Below are positions 15,001-20,645 of a DNA stretch of 64,000 nucleotides, piece after piece. The notes under the pieces were generated by a model that saw nothing but the letters and a program-made list of their open reading frames with translations, was not told the DNA's origin and ran no database searches. The position numbers were made by a program, and so were the translations under genes. The DNA is taken from positions 62,001 through 126,000 of the forward strand of contig NZ_JAFREP010000030.1 of the NCBI RefSeq assembly GCF_017377855.1, written 5' to 3'. Within the stretch, counting starts at the first letter, position 1. Every line of letters begins with the position of its first letter. This stretch comes from Acanthopleuribacter pedis (GTDB taxonomy: Bacteria; Acidobacteriota; Holophagae; Acanthopleuribacterales; Acanthopleuribacteraceae).

Positions 15001-18000
15001 GAGCACCTCGTCTTCCGCGTAGTGCAGTTCCCGAACCCCCTGGAAACAGGGCCCATAAGCGACCTCAATCGCCTCCAGGCGCGGGTAAAGCGCGCTTGCT
15101 TCGATGCGCGACCCGCAACGGCGCAGCACGGCCTCAAGATCAAGCTTTGGCGGTCTTTGTCTGGTTTCGGTCAACACCAGGCCCTGGCCGTGGCGAATCC
15201 GGCGTCCCTCGGGTCCTTCGGAGTAGACCTCGTAACCGATCCCCTCGTTTTGCGGGATCAGGGCGGTGAACACCTCGCGCGCTTCGGCTTCGGCTTCGGG
15301 TCGGATCGGCGCGGCCCATACGATCTCGCGCATGCCGGCAACCGTGACGCCGCTCATGACGGCCGCGGCGCGCGCCATTTCAATATAGGCGACGGCAGGC
15401 AAGATGGGTTCACCCTTGATGCGGTGGTCGGTAAAGACGAACTCGGAACCGGTGAAGGTGGCGCTGAAGCGTTGCTCCTTCAGATTGGAAACGTTGCGAT
15501 GAACCAGCGGGTGCAGGAACGGCAAACCCAGGGCGGGGTCGGCGGCGGGGCGAGCACGGCCGGGCGCATCGACCCAAAACCGTGTCTTGGCGAAGGGGTA
15601 GCGGGGTAGCGAGATGCGGCGGGGTTTTGAGGTGCCATACAAGCGGTGCCATTCGATTTCGGCACCCGCAACCCAGCGACGTGCCAATTCGTTTGCGTCT
15701 TGACCGGGCACCGGTCGCAGCGGTGCCTCGGCCGAACCTGGCCGAACCCGGCCCTGGAAACAGTCGGCGATCTCACCACCGCCCGCGGCGTAGGCGCCGG
15801 CCTTGGCGATCAGTTCCGCGCTGTTGGACACGACAAAGGCAACCCGCGCCGGCAAGGCGTCACGGCCAACTTGGAGCGTATAGGCCAAATCGCGAAATGC
15901 CACCGGGTTTTTTTCAAGGAAGGCGACGCATTCGGCCACCAACACGCGCAGGCGCTCCTCGTTTTTGGCGGAAAAAAGGACGGGCGTCGGCGCGGCCTCG
16001 ACCGGTGCGGCCGGTTCTTCCTGAGGCAGGTATTCCTCCAACACGATGTGCGCGTTGGAACCGCCGATCCCGAACGAACTCACCCCGGCCCGGCGCGGCG
16101 TTGCACCTGGGTTCTCCCAATCACGCAACGCGGTGTTCACGTAAAAAGGCGAGCGCGCGAAGTCGATGGCGGGATTGGGGGTTTGATAATGCAGGCTGGG
16201 CACGAGCTTGCGGTGTTTGAGGCAGAGCACGGCTTTGATGAAGCCGGCCACCCCGGCGGCGGAATCCAAATGACCGACGTTGCTTTTGACGGAGCCGATG
16301 GCGCAAGAACCCGGCCGGCCCTGTCCGAACACTTGGGTCAGGGCGGTGATCTCGATGGGATCGCCGAGTGGCGTGGCGGTCCCGTGCGCTTCAATATAAG
16401 AAGCGGTGTCGGGTGAAACCGCGGCGTGTTGCCAGGCGGCGCGAATGACATCGGCCTGGCCCGCCGGGCTGGGGGCGGTGTAGCCCGCCTTGAGCGAACC
16501 GTCGTTGTTGACGGCGCTACCCTTGATCACCGCGTAGATTTGGTCGCCGTCTTCAATCGCTTTTCCTAGGGGTTTGAGCAGGACGGCGCCGGAACCTTGG
16601 CCGATCACCGTGCCTTCCGCGCGCGCATCGAACGGGCGGCAGTGCCCGTCTGCCGAGGTGATCAGGAACTTTTTGTACCCGCTCCGCTCGAGACCGCCGC
16701 CCAGGGAAACGCCACCCGCGACAGCCATCTCGCAGGCCCCGTCCAGAATCGAGGCACAGGCCAGGTGGATTGCGACCAGTGAGGTCGAACAGGCCGTTTG
16801 AACCGTGACCGCCGGACCTTTGAGATCCAGTTTGTAGGCGACGCGCGTACACAGGTAATCGTGACCGTTGCCGATCATCGCCTGGTAGGGGTCGAGCGAA
16901 ATATCGGGGTTGTGGGTGAGGTTGAAGGGCAAGTACACGTCGAGCCCGTTCCCCCCGAAAATCCCAATCTTGCCCGGGTAGTGGCGCGCCACGTAACCCG
17001 CATCCTCCAGGACGTGGTAACAGGTCTCCAGGAAGATGCGGTGCTGGGGATCCATGACCTCGGCTTCCTTGGGACTGAACTTAAAAAAGGCCGCGTCGAA
17101 ACAGTCGATATCCTCCAGCAGGCCCTTGGCCTTGACGTAATCCGGCTGGTTGTATTCCTCGGGTGAAAGGCCCGCCTCTTCGAGTTCGGCATCGCTAAAG
17201 AAGTGGATCCCCTCCTTGCCCGCCTGAAGATGAGCCCAGAAGTCGTCGGCGTCGGCAGAGCCCGGCACCCGGCAGGCGAGGCCGATCACGGCGATGTCGG
17301 TCTCGGCAACCTGCTTGAGCGGTGCCGGTTCGGCCGGCGCGGGTTCTGGTTCTCGGCCGCTTTGAGCCGAGAGATGACGCGCCAGATTGCGAATGCGGGG
17401 GAAGGTGAACAAGTCGGTAACCGCGACCTCCAAACCCAATTCGTCGGTGATCAGGGCGGCGACCCGTACCAAGACCAGCGAATGGGCGCCGAGTTCGAAG
17501 AAATTATCGTCAATCCCCAATTTGTCGAGCCGCAGCTCCCGTTTGAAAAGCCTGACCAGATCCTGTTCAATTTCCGATTCGGGCGCGGCGAATTCCTGGC
17601 TACGCTCGAAGCGGAGCTCCCGCTCCATCAACGCCTTGCGATCAACCTTCTCGTTGAGGGTAAGCGGCATCGCGTCGAGGGCCACGAAGGTGCTCGGCAA
17701 CATGTACTCGGGCAGGTGTGCCGCGAGCGCGGTTTTCAGCGCCTCGGCGCTCGGCGTGGGCGGCGGGGCCACATAATAGGCGACGAGGTGGGTCTCACCG
17801 GCGACCTCGACCGTGACCACGGCGGCCTCGCGCAGCGGGGTATGGTCGAGCAATACGCGTTCGATCTCGCCGCACTCGATGCGGAAGCCGCGCACTTTGA
17901 CCTGGTGATCAAGGCGCCCCAGGAAGTCAACTTCGCCATTGGCAAGGTAGCGCGCAAGATCACCGGTTTTGTACATCTTGCGTCCCGGCTGGAATGGGTT

Positions 18001-20604
18001 GTCCACAAACCGTTCCGCGGTCAGTTCGGGCCGGCCGAAGTAACCGCGGGCAAGCCCGTCGCCACCGATAAACAACTCGCCGGGTACGCCGATCGGCGCG
18101 GGATTGCCGCGGGGGTCGAGGATGTACAGCGAGGTGTTGGCGATGGGCCGTCCGATGGTCACCGGATCGCGGCCTTCGATGCGTTTGGCGGTCGACCAGA
18201 TGGTCGTCTCGGTAGGCCCAAAGAGGTTCCATACGGTGCAATCCAACGCGTTGAAGCGGTCGCGCAGAGGTTCGCCGAGCGCTTCGCCGCCGCACAGGAT
18301 GGTGAGCCGTTCCGGGTTGCGCCATCCCGAGCCGAGTAACATGGTCCAGGTCGCCGGGGTCGCCTGCATAAAGGTCGGTGAAACGGCGGCGATTTCCCGG
18401 GCCAGCAGGCGGGGGTCGCGTGTCTTCTCGCGGCTGCAGATGTAAGTGGTGCCGCCGTTCAGGAGTGGTAGGTAAAATTCGAGACCGGAAATATCGAAAC
18501 AATAGGTGGTCACGGCGAGCAAGCGCTCATGGGCGCCGAAGGCGAGGATATCGGTCATCGAGACGAGGAAATTGATGAGGGCGCGATGGGAGATCATCAC
18601 CCCTTTCGGTTTTCCGGTCGAGCCGGAGGTGTAGAGGATATACGCCATATCGGCGGGGCCGGCATGTGCCGCGGGTAGGCCCGGCTGATCGGCAATGGTT
18701 TGCCAATCGGCATCGATGAGGAGCGTGCGACAGCTCTGGCGGCAATCCGCGGCGATGGCCGAAATCTTCTCGGCAAGCCCGGATTCGGTGAGCATCAGGC
18801 CCACGCCGCTGTGTTCCAACATGTAGTGGATGCGGGCATCGGGGAAATCCGGGTCCATCGGCACGTAGGCACCGCCCGCCCGCGAAATACCCAACAGCCC
18901 CACGATCATATCGAGGGAACGCGAGAGGCACACACCGACCGGTACATCGGGCCCGACCCCCTGCTTTTGCAGGTAAACCGCCAACTTTGCGGTTCGCGCG
19001 TCGAGCTCGCGATAGCTCAGGGCGCGGCCCTCGTAAACCAAGGCGACGGCTTCCGGCGTTTTGGCGACCTGGCGGGCAATCAAGGCGTAGAGGGTGTTGG
19101 CGCGGGGATAATCCCGATCCGTTGCGTTCCAATCCACCAGTTGGCGACGGCGCTCGGCCGGGGAGAGCAGGGGATGGGTGCCGATCGCCACATCGGGTTG
19201 TTCGATCAAGGGTTCCAGTAGGTTGATGAAATGGTCGGCCATGCGCTGGATGGTCTCGGGGTCGAAGAGGTCCGGGGCGTATTTCAAGTTGAGCCGAAAC
19301 CCGTCCTCGTCCTCGAAGACTTCCAGTTCGAATTCGGTTTCACCGACCTGGCCGACCTCGCGCAGGACCTGCCAATGCCGCGGCAGCTCGGACACACCGC
19401 TGTCGGCTCCCACGGAGGGGATACTCTTTTGGAAGCCTTGGTAGGCAAAACCGACCTGGAACAGCGGTGCCGTGGACGGGTCTCGTTTGACTTGGAGGTC
19501 CCGAACCAACCGCGCGAATGGGTAGGCGCCGTGATCGAGTGCATCGGCCACGGTTAGGCGCAATTCATGAAGCAGGTCGCGAAACTTGAGCGTGCCGTCG
19601 ACCCGCGAACGGATGGTCAACACATTCACGAAGTAACCGAAGACCGATTCGAAGCGACGTTGCGGCCGGCCAATCGAGGGCATGCCGACGAGGAGGTCCT
19701 CCTGCCCGCTGTAGCGGTGGAGCAGCACCTTGTAGGCGGCCAGAAAAACGACGGCGGCGTTTGCGCCCGTTTCCTTGGCGAAGGCGCGGAGGCGGCCGGC
19801 AAGGGCCGTGGGAAGTTTCGCCAGGTACGCGGCGCCGCGAAAGGTTTGAACCGCGCCCCGGGAGCGGTCCATCGGCAGCGTGAGAACGGGCAAATCGCCC
19901 GCGAGTTGGTTGTGCCAATAGGCGGCAAGCGCGCGCCCCTCCTCACCGGCCAGCATGGCCTGTTCCCAATCAATGAAAGCGTAAAAGTCGTTTACGGGTG
20001 AACCGTGGGGCGTTTTTCCCAAAAACGTCGCGGCAAGCGCGGCGAGGAGATGGATCGAAGAGAGACCGTCGAAAATGATGTGGTGGACATTGATCAACAG
20101 GACGGCGTCACCGCCCGCGATGGGGAAAAGGTGAAACCGAACCAGCGGGCCGTTTTCCAGATCAAAGGGTTCTTGCGCCTTGTCGTTTAGGAAGGGAATC
20201 AACGCGTATTCGGCGAGGTGGGACGCATCTTCGAAACGGAAGAGGCCGGCGCGGGTGGGGTAGGCGGCGACTTGGTAGGGCTCGCCGGCGCGCATCCGCA
20301 CGACGGTGCGCAGGATTGGAAAACAATCGAGCAGGGCGAGGCAGGATTGTTCCGCCTTGTCGGGGTCGAGACCGCCGCGAATGCGCAGGGCGGTAGGGAT
20401 GTTGTAGGCCGTCATGCCCGGCGACATCTTCTCGAGGATCCACAAACCCTTTTGGGCTTCGCTCAGCGGTTTCTCGACGGCACCTTCCCGGTTCTCCCCG
20501 GTGGTGTTCACCGTGCCGTTGCGAAGCGATTGGAGTTTGGCTTGCACTTGCGCCAAACTCAACCGGCCCTCTTGATAGGCAATCAATAATGCGTCTTTAT
20601 TCAT
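1..20604 (-). CDS. Hybrid NRPS / trans-AT PKS, C-A-PCP then KS10-KS13 (C-terminus beyond window)
   Basis: The frame is open for 6868 codons from ATG 20604 to the left edge, so the protein is incomplete. GAGG (20610-20613) lies 5 nt before the ATG, and the upstream stop is 41 bp away. Domains by approximate residue: docking-like N-terminus 1-28 (MNKDALLIAYQEGRLSLAQV); condensation 50-480 (HHIIFDG near 174); adenylation 490-980 with a glycine code; PCP (LGAHS near 1039); KS10-DH-ACP; KS11-DH-KR-ACP; KS12-DH-KR-ACP; KS13-DH-KR-ACP-ACP-ACP. All four KS keep Cys and both His. No AT, ER or MT domain is seen, so malonyl loading must be in trans. It should take the chain from ACP9 of the preceding protein, add glycine and extend at least four times. 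Release domains are not visible. Confidence 0.95.
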   Translation of the reverse strand, partial: MNKDALLIAYQEGRLSLAQVQAKLQSLRNGTVNTTGENREGAVEKPLSEAQKGLWILEKMSPGMTAYNIPTALRIRGGLDPDKAEQSCLALLDCFPILRTVVRMRAGEPYQVAAYPTRAGLFRFEDASHLAEYALIPFLNDKAQEPFDLENGPLVRFHLFPIAGGDAVLLINVHHIIFDGLSSIHLLAALAATFLGKTPHGSPVNDFYAFIDWEQAMLAGEEGRALAAYWHNQLAGDLPVLTLPMDRSRGAVQTFRGAAYLAKLPTALAGRLRAFAKETGANAAVVFLAAYKVLLHRYSGQEDLLVGMPSIGRPQRRFESVFGYFVNVLTIRSRVDGTLKFRDLLHELRLTVADALDHGAYPFARLVRDLQVKRDPSTAPLFQVGFAYQGFQKSIPSVGADSGVSELPRHWQVLREVGQVGETEFELEVFEDEDGFRLNLKYAPDLFDPETIQRMADHFINLLEPLIEQPDVAIGTHPLLSPAERRRQLVDWNATDRDYPRANTLYALIARQVAKTPEAVALVYEGRALSYRELDARTAKLAVYLQKQGVGPDVPVGVCLSRSLDMIVGLLGISRAGGAYVPMDPDFPDARIHYMLEHSGVGLMLTESGLAEKISAIAADCRQSCRTLLIDADWQTIADQPGLPAAHAGPADMAYILYTSGSTGKPKGVMISHRALINFLVSMTDILAFGAHERLLAVTTYCFDISGLEFYLPLLNGGTTYICSREKTRDPRLLAREIAAVSPTFMQATPATWTMLLGSGWRNPERLTILCGGEALGEPLRDRFNALDCTVWNLFGPTETTIWSTAKRIEGRDPVTIGRPIANTSLYILDPRGNPAPIGVPGELFIGGDGLARGYFGRPELTAERFVDNPFQPGRKMYKTGDLARYLANGEVDFLGRLDHQVKVRGFRIECGEIERVLLDHTPLREAAVVTVEVAGETHLVAYYVAPPPTPSAEALKTALAAHLPEYMLPSTFVALDAMPLTLNEKVDRKALMERELRFERSQEFAAPESEIEQDLVRLFKRELRLDKLGIDDNFFELGAHSLVLVRVAALITDELGLEVAVTDLFTFPRIRNLARHLSAQSGREPEPAPAEPAPLKQVAETDIAVIGLACRVPGSADADDFWAHLQAGKEGIHFFSDAELEEAGLSPEEYNQPDYVKAKGLLEDIDCFDAAFFKFSPKEAEVMDPQHRIFLETCYHVLEDAGYVARHYPGKIGIFGGNGLDVYLPFNLTHNPDISLDPYQAMIGNGHDYLCTRVAYKLDLKGPAVTVQTACSTSLVAIHLACASILDGACEMAVAGGVSLGGGLERSGYKKFLITSADGHCRPFDARAEGTVIGQGSGAVLLKPLGKAIEDGDQIYAVIKGSAVNNDGSLKAGYTAPSPAGQADVIRAAWQHAAVSPDTASYIEAHGTATPLGDPIEITALTQVFGQGRPGSCAIGSVKSNVGHLDSAAGVAGFIKAVLCLKHRKLVPSLHYQTPNPAIDFARSPFYVNTALRDWENPGATPRRAGVSSFGIGGSNAHIVLEEYLPQEEPAAPVEAAPTPVLFSAKNEERLRVLVAECVAFLEKNPVAFRDLAYTLQVGRDALPARVAFVVSNSAELIAKAGAYAAGGGEIADCFQGRVRPGSAEAPLRPVPGQDANELARRWVAGAEIEWHRLYGTSKPRRISLPRYPFAKTRFWVDAPGRARPAADPALGLPFLHPLVHRNVSNLKEQRFSATFTGSEFVFTDHRIKGEPILPAVAYIEMARAAAVMSGVTVAGMREIVWAAPIRPEAEAEAREVFTALIPQNEGIGYEVYSEGPEGRRIRHGQGLVLTETRQRPPKLDLEAVLRRCGSRIEASALYPRLEAIEVAYGPCFQGVRELHYAEDEVLASLHVPTALEAIPNGSGFLLHPSMLDAALQAVAGLVMTGEDRGVAIPFALEKLELFGPTPASGYAHVRYAAPGDRRGNVTKYDIDVTDEAGQIAVSIRGYSIRSMTPKKAKTVASTQPPPENRAPAPAEHPVARGAEQDTATFRDQVVAFVKEQMSATLKLDTDAIDEEAPLEDYGIDSLMVVDLTESLEAVFGTLSKTLFFEYQTVAEVSDYFLENHAETLGELLAAPPAAAPNRAETPDHAEALSPEAPLPEPPISANPPQGRRFASVANPSPRTARRDSTAPLDIAVIGVSGSFPRSPDLNTFWHNLKTGRDCITEVPSDRWDHSLFFDPEKGKLGKTYSKWGGFLEDIDRFDSLFFNISPREAEIMDPQTRLFMQCAWATIEDAGYTRKALSKLPGPADALLQGNVGVYVGVMYMEYQLYGAEEALKGNVVALSGTPANIANRVSYYLNLHGPSMAVDTMCSSSLTTIHLACRDLIEGNCQTAIAGGVNLNVHPNKYILLSQGRFASSVGRCESFGKGGDGYVPGEGVGAVLLKPLEQAVADGDRIYGVIKGTAVNHGGKTNGYSVPNPNAQADVIHRAVKQAGVNPRAISYVEAHGTGTSLGDPIEITGLTKTFRTVTKDNQFCAIGSAKSNIGHCESAAGIAGVAKVLLQLKHKKIAPSLHSRELNPNIEFTKTPFTVQQQLADWERPVLDIDGVSTVFPRIAGISSFGAGGSNAHVIIEEHTAPQAEAATDTQPQLVLLSARDEDRLAAVVTRLNAHLAAEPELALADIAYTLQVGREPLPCRLALLADDLADLREKLAAYGAGNRARTGMYFNFLEGKKPVRLAAAALAAMLAENQHDRLAQAWVAGANPDWSLLARGAQPRKVALPTYPFERDRRWVPKLPKSSQNTVTEAAVLHPLVHRNISDLKEQCFASVFHGGAFFFRDHRVENRAILPGVAYLEMARVAGALSTKQTVTAVENVVWAVPIVHDRGALDVTIAVRPEQTKLGFEVRTGSDQGASRVHASGTILTEPSVQPSRVDLAAVKARLHNRVDASDLYRGFRDHGFQYGPGFQGIEELWSGPGEALARLELPDAAEHEDYLLNPSMMDAALQAVAGLFTQGDTGTRHLPYAVKQVLIAGPTPWRGFAHVRLSPGASPEARVVKFDIDLTDEQGVVQVGFREYSARAVREPAKPQPVPVHSVSGSGESAADHLHITRAWREKPAPGGTGKASDPPLIVLAGFNREQGETLAARFETLILPEAADPAATARAAFKAAFARVKALFEERPKTARRLLVLVNGAEPFNEVVYAPLAGLVKTTVRENPKCQGKWILLEDPAQLETAIAAEDHEGDDTEIRYSANGRRGVATLQPIGGDEAATPFSLATKKAVYWITGGLGGLGLIFARFLATSPDVTIVLSGRSAMNADKQASLDALRAQGVNAVYKPVDVSRAEDVTRLVGEIHTAYGGLNGVVHSAGVLRDAFILKKDFAQIDAVFAPKIDGTLNIDAATKGSDLAFFVLFSSVSGVMGSVGQADYAGANMFLDAFAAHRDQWVRKGERAGKTIAFDWPLWREGGMGVDERTEQMMTRTTGLVPMRTTVGLAAFSRALSLPYPQFLVLEGDIARIKASVAAPAQPEPAPATPSPPATQPAPVAPDLRDRTVAFLKKLLSESLKLPSKRIVAQTPFEEYGIDSVLVMDLTATLEGRFGELPKTLFFEYQSVAELTDYLIENHRPRLGKLLGLQSEPVARTAETVATPVAKPEPAPAVPAPNRFAPSRFSSEQPQSPAPGGSGPLEIAIIGVNGRYPQAGDLDTFWTNLKEGRDCVGEIPRDRWNHDLYFDADKKAMGKTYSRWGGFLDDVDKFDPLFFNISPREAEVMDPQERLFLQCVWQTVEDAGYSRAGLLRAGEQARVGVYVGVMYEEYQLYGGRDAASGKSIALGGSPATIANRVSYTFNFNGPSMAVDTMCSSSLTSIHLACQALQLGNCDMAVAGGVNLSLHPNKYILLSQGKFVASDGRCKTFGKGGDGYVPGEGVGAVLLKPLAQALADGDQVYGVIRGTALNHGGKTNGYTVPNPHAQGAVIDEAIRQAHIDPRAISYIEAHGTGTDLGDPIEIRGLAKAFERRTADRSFCAIGSVKSNIGHCESAAGIAGVTKVLLQLKHRQIVPSLHSTELNPKINFAQSPFTVPQSLRDWEQPEWEQDGVRITGPRLAGISSFGAGGSNAHLIIEEFAATTRPKVDRVTGPLAVPFSARNRDRLAELLENFRLVLARVRSAGIPEGYLEDLAYTLQVGREPMEHRIMFLVEDLADLERQLALRCDGEKESERCFEGHVKQDRETLQLFADDDDLKDAVVRWLEKGKYEKLAELWVKGLDVDWHLLHRGEKPRKISLPTYPFARDRYWVPEWEETAAPTGLAAQRLHPLVHENSSDFRVQRFNAIFDGREPFLAEHRVGGAPMLPGAAFLEMARFAAERSAATAVTRLTDIAWTAPIQVAETPVRVSIELVPDGEQIRCEIVSQEDGNGEKRRIHGTSTLFVAPAAAAPRTLDIAAIRNRCPDEIAATDFYSQFARAGFQYGPSFRLIETLWRGEGEALAAWVLPNQTDPAFSLHPSVVDAALQATAVLAATRNETAVPFALKSLEILGSLPAAGYVHMRLCSSEDSVSKFAITITDDQGRAWLELDEFATRRLRQPAAVAQDVLTMAPRWSAAPCLSDLPAPEQATLFAAHAFADRMPTRLAGTDLARYALPEPRSGDTADVPRELFTYAFGVVKRFLSAHPREKRRFVVTVPLGDEAVVHAPLGGLLRTAAVENPNISIKILHLPIDWSADRLEQTLTAELVDSAVEVRYNARGEREVLGWVEDRLETGPSPFKQGGVYWITGGLGGLGRIFARFLAETARVKLVLSGRSALGDAGRQLLDDLRQNGAEATYIQADTSNQSAMRGALAEILDRYRKLDGVIHSAGVVRDAMIVNKDEAAIETVFAPKVRAAYAVDAVTAHLDLDFLALFSSVSGAMGNRGQADYAGANAFLDAFAHYRNRLVANGRRSGKTFSVNWPLWAEGGMTMDAATRDFIFRETGIAPLETAAALRIFAAGLAGPHGQLLAVQGDVAKIRRTFMKAAPPTSSSRAERAGSALAGSALAGSALAGSALAGSALAGSALAGSALAGSALAGSALAATQAGSGKNDASASLRSKTTKRLLEMVCEVLKVNEEHIALDEELSSYGFDSITLTDYGNKLNEFFNLDLTPAIFFEHATLDSFIAFLLAEHGDALARTFGTGTETPSAPPPPAPPEKTMPSEQVVPPPTLGTSRFQTVQAAPSASSNSPAGTSARNRTAMPVAIVGIAGRFPQAEDLDAYWSNLIEGRDCITEIPPERWDWRAIFGDPAKEVNKTPIKHGGFISDIDKFDSLFFGISPKEAKLMDPQQRLMMEYMWLAIEDAGHSAKSLAGTDTAIFMGSGMGTYTPIIQKAGLPIDGYSATGAVPSVGPNRMSFLLNIHGPSEPVETACSSALVAVHRACQAMESGTCSQAIVGGINTILTPRGHIAFGRTGMLSRDGRCKTFSDQANGYVRGEGIGTAFLKPLDRAIADGDSIYGVIRGTGVNHGGRATSLTAPNASAQAELIKTVMRRSGLDISTVTYVEAHGTGTALGDPTEINGLKKAYQALYEEQGKTIQPETCGVGSVKTNIGHLEVGAGIAGLLKVLLQMKHGMLPSLLHCDRVNPYIDLEGSPFTLVRKRRTWDRIRDDQGRLLPRRAAVSSFGFGGVNGHVVLEEYLPEEGLVPETKHHNPPYLVPLSARNEAQLRAYAANHAAFLARCERDGSLPNLADLAYTLQVGRDAMAQRALIVAHDLAGLRDTLARFSRGADALDGLFLGRVKRGKAAKQIASEEETARHLNLWLTDRDASPLATAWTSGANVAWDLCYNGPCPRRLNLPGYPFAKIRHWPLPAEPSQTPAPGVPTAPPADQAHLLLGEPVREGSGFRTRFDGSEFFLNDHRVQGRKILPGVAYMEMARAAASASEGRSATHIRNMVWTRPLILEATPRTATISLASEPGQFGYQIASSDGAGPATAHGQGTVSFEPLAAASPRDVSALRETCTPVAEADVFYDRFRKYGIDYGPAFQSVRNLFMDRTRRCVLAELQLPAAAEQGSFVLHPSMMDGALQAVAGFAVDSPNGALELPFACETTYVHRPTPRHGYAYLRPSDVKPRAGVSQYDIDIIDEQGRLCVALRGFSTRALQPPSPEKPTGVVNARPDWRPTPVKPDAATLSQSELHLFFTGFAPATRDALRDYGTLITPSAAEPAARCLDLFTQLFDAVKRIMLGKPARVQEIMVLVPEDQDAHLYAPLAALLRTARLENPKLVGKLVTIPPGFQPNPILALVRQERTANDDAVEVRYDAAGRREIKVLQEFEDQMGREEPVMRTDGVYWITGGLGGLGLVFARHLSRMAGVTLVLSGRSDLNAERTALLTELRASGARVTYLPADMASRADVDRVVARIDRDYGRLTGVIHCAGVLRDMMIVRKDHAQIRAVFQPKVNAALNLDAALGSRDLDFMVFFSSFAALGNRGQADYAGANAFLDAFAAMRARRVAARERHGKTVSINWPFWRNGGMALDEPTVKMIARKTGMVPLETQLGIGVFEAALREPHPQRVVLVGDPDLLRTRFLQETVAVYATASVPNQTEPAAPAQPGPELTGRLKRTLTGLISEILSIDETDIEPDEDMSAYGFDSISLTELGNRLKETLGIEIAPSTFFDYTTLETFCAFLVAEHRTALSARLGSAEAPAAEASSVEAPAVEAPVVAAAVPPAHSVKDALQRALKQVIAEVLHLEAGDIEADEDLSAYGFDSISLTELGNRVKEDLGVEVSPSIFFETTTLEAFCGYLMEHHGTALAHVFANRATPVDPAASAVSAPRTAATEEQDHKDALADRLVSFLTALIAELLQIETRDIDLDEELSTYGFDSISLTELGNRLKEKLGVEITPSVFFEYTTLEQFVGYLLEDFRAEIDACLCGPVSDADTPQSSAPS
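70..5070 (-). other. Module KS13-DH13-KR13-ACP13a-13b-13c
   Basis: KS13 has VETACSSAL and EAHGTGTALGDP. DH13 has DHRVQGRKILPG and HPSMMDGALQ. KR13 has GGLGGLG, AGVLRD and GQADYAGAN. Three closely similar ACPs follow, each with YGFDSISLTELGNR, at about 790-1000, 440-640 and 70-290. The protein continues beyond the window, so the next domain is unknown. Confidence 0.85.
680..745 (-). repeat. Degenerate 15-bp repeats in ACP13a-13b linker
   Basis: Imperfect units of about 15 bp encode variations of Ala-Xaa-Glu-Ala-Pro between the first two of the three tandem ACPs. They look older than the near-perfect repeats at 5539 and 48137. Confidence 0.7.
5260..9680 (-). other. Module KS12-DH12-KR12-ACP12
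   Basis: KS12 has VDTMCSSSL and EAHGTGTDLGDP. DH12 has EHRVGGAPMLPG, a full HxxxGxxxxP, and HPSVVDAALQ. KR12 has GGLGGLG, AGVVRD and GQADYAGAN. ACP12 has YGFDSI and follows a (GSALA) repeat linker. An E-alkene is expected. Confidence 0.85.
5539..5677 (-). repeat. 15-bp tandem repeat, 9 copies, coding (GSALA) linker
   Basis: Nine identical or nearly identical 15-bp units encode repeated Gly-Ser-Ala-Leu-Ala between KR12 and ACP12. The sequence is Ala-rich and helix-compatible, in contrast to the Pro-rich linkers elsewhere. Confidence 0.95.
9860..14140 (-). other. Module KS11-DH11-KR11-ACP11
   Basis: KS11 has VDTMCSSSL and EAHGTGTSLGDP. DH11 has DHRVENRAILPG and NPSMMDAALQ. KR11 has GGLGGLG, AGVLRD and GQADYAGAN. 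ACP11 has YGIDSV. A complete ketoreduction-dehydration pair predicts an E-alkene. Confidence 0.85.
14340..17315 (-). other. Module after glycine: KS10-DH10-ACP10, no KR
   Basis: KS10 has VQTACSTSL, EAHGTATPLGDP and KSNVGH. DH10 has a textbook DHRIKGEPILP motif and HPSMLDAALQ. ACP10 (YGIDSL) follows directly, with no KR between. DH10 needs a hydroxyl substrate, so either a KR acts in trans, the KR11 domain works on ACP10, or DH10 is idle. Confidence 0.8.
17380..20460 (-). other. NRPS module C-A-PCP, glycine predicted
   Basis: The C domain has HHIIFDG. The A domain has YTSGSTGKPKG and, aligned by eye to GrsA, the pocket residues D-I-L-Q-L-G-L-I-W plus the terminal K, which is the well-known glycine code. 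The PCP has LGAHSL. The C domain should join the C16-type acyl chain on ACP9 to glycine, leaving an amide inside the product. The following KS10 (VQTACSTSL) has a nucleophile context often seen after NRPS modules. Confidence 0.85.
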
Positions 20605-20645
20605 GTTTTCCTCATGTCTCAATCGCACGTTGTCGGTGACTTTTG

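Noticed and set aside
20605..20645. Frameshift joining protein 3 and the NRPS-PKS into one gene
   Set aside because: There is a clear TAA stop, a new ribosome site with ATG, and docking-like tails on both sides, so this is a real gene boundary.
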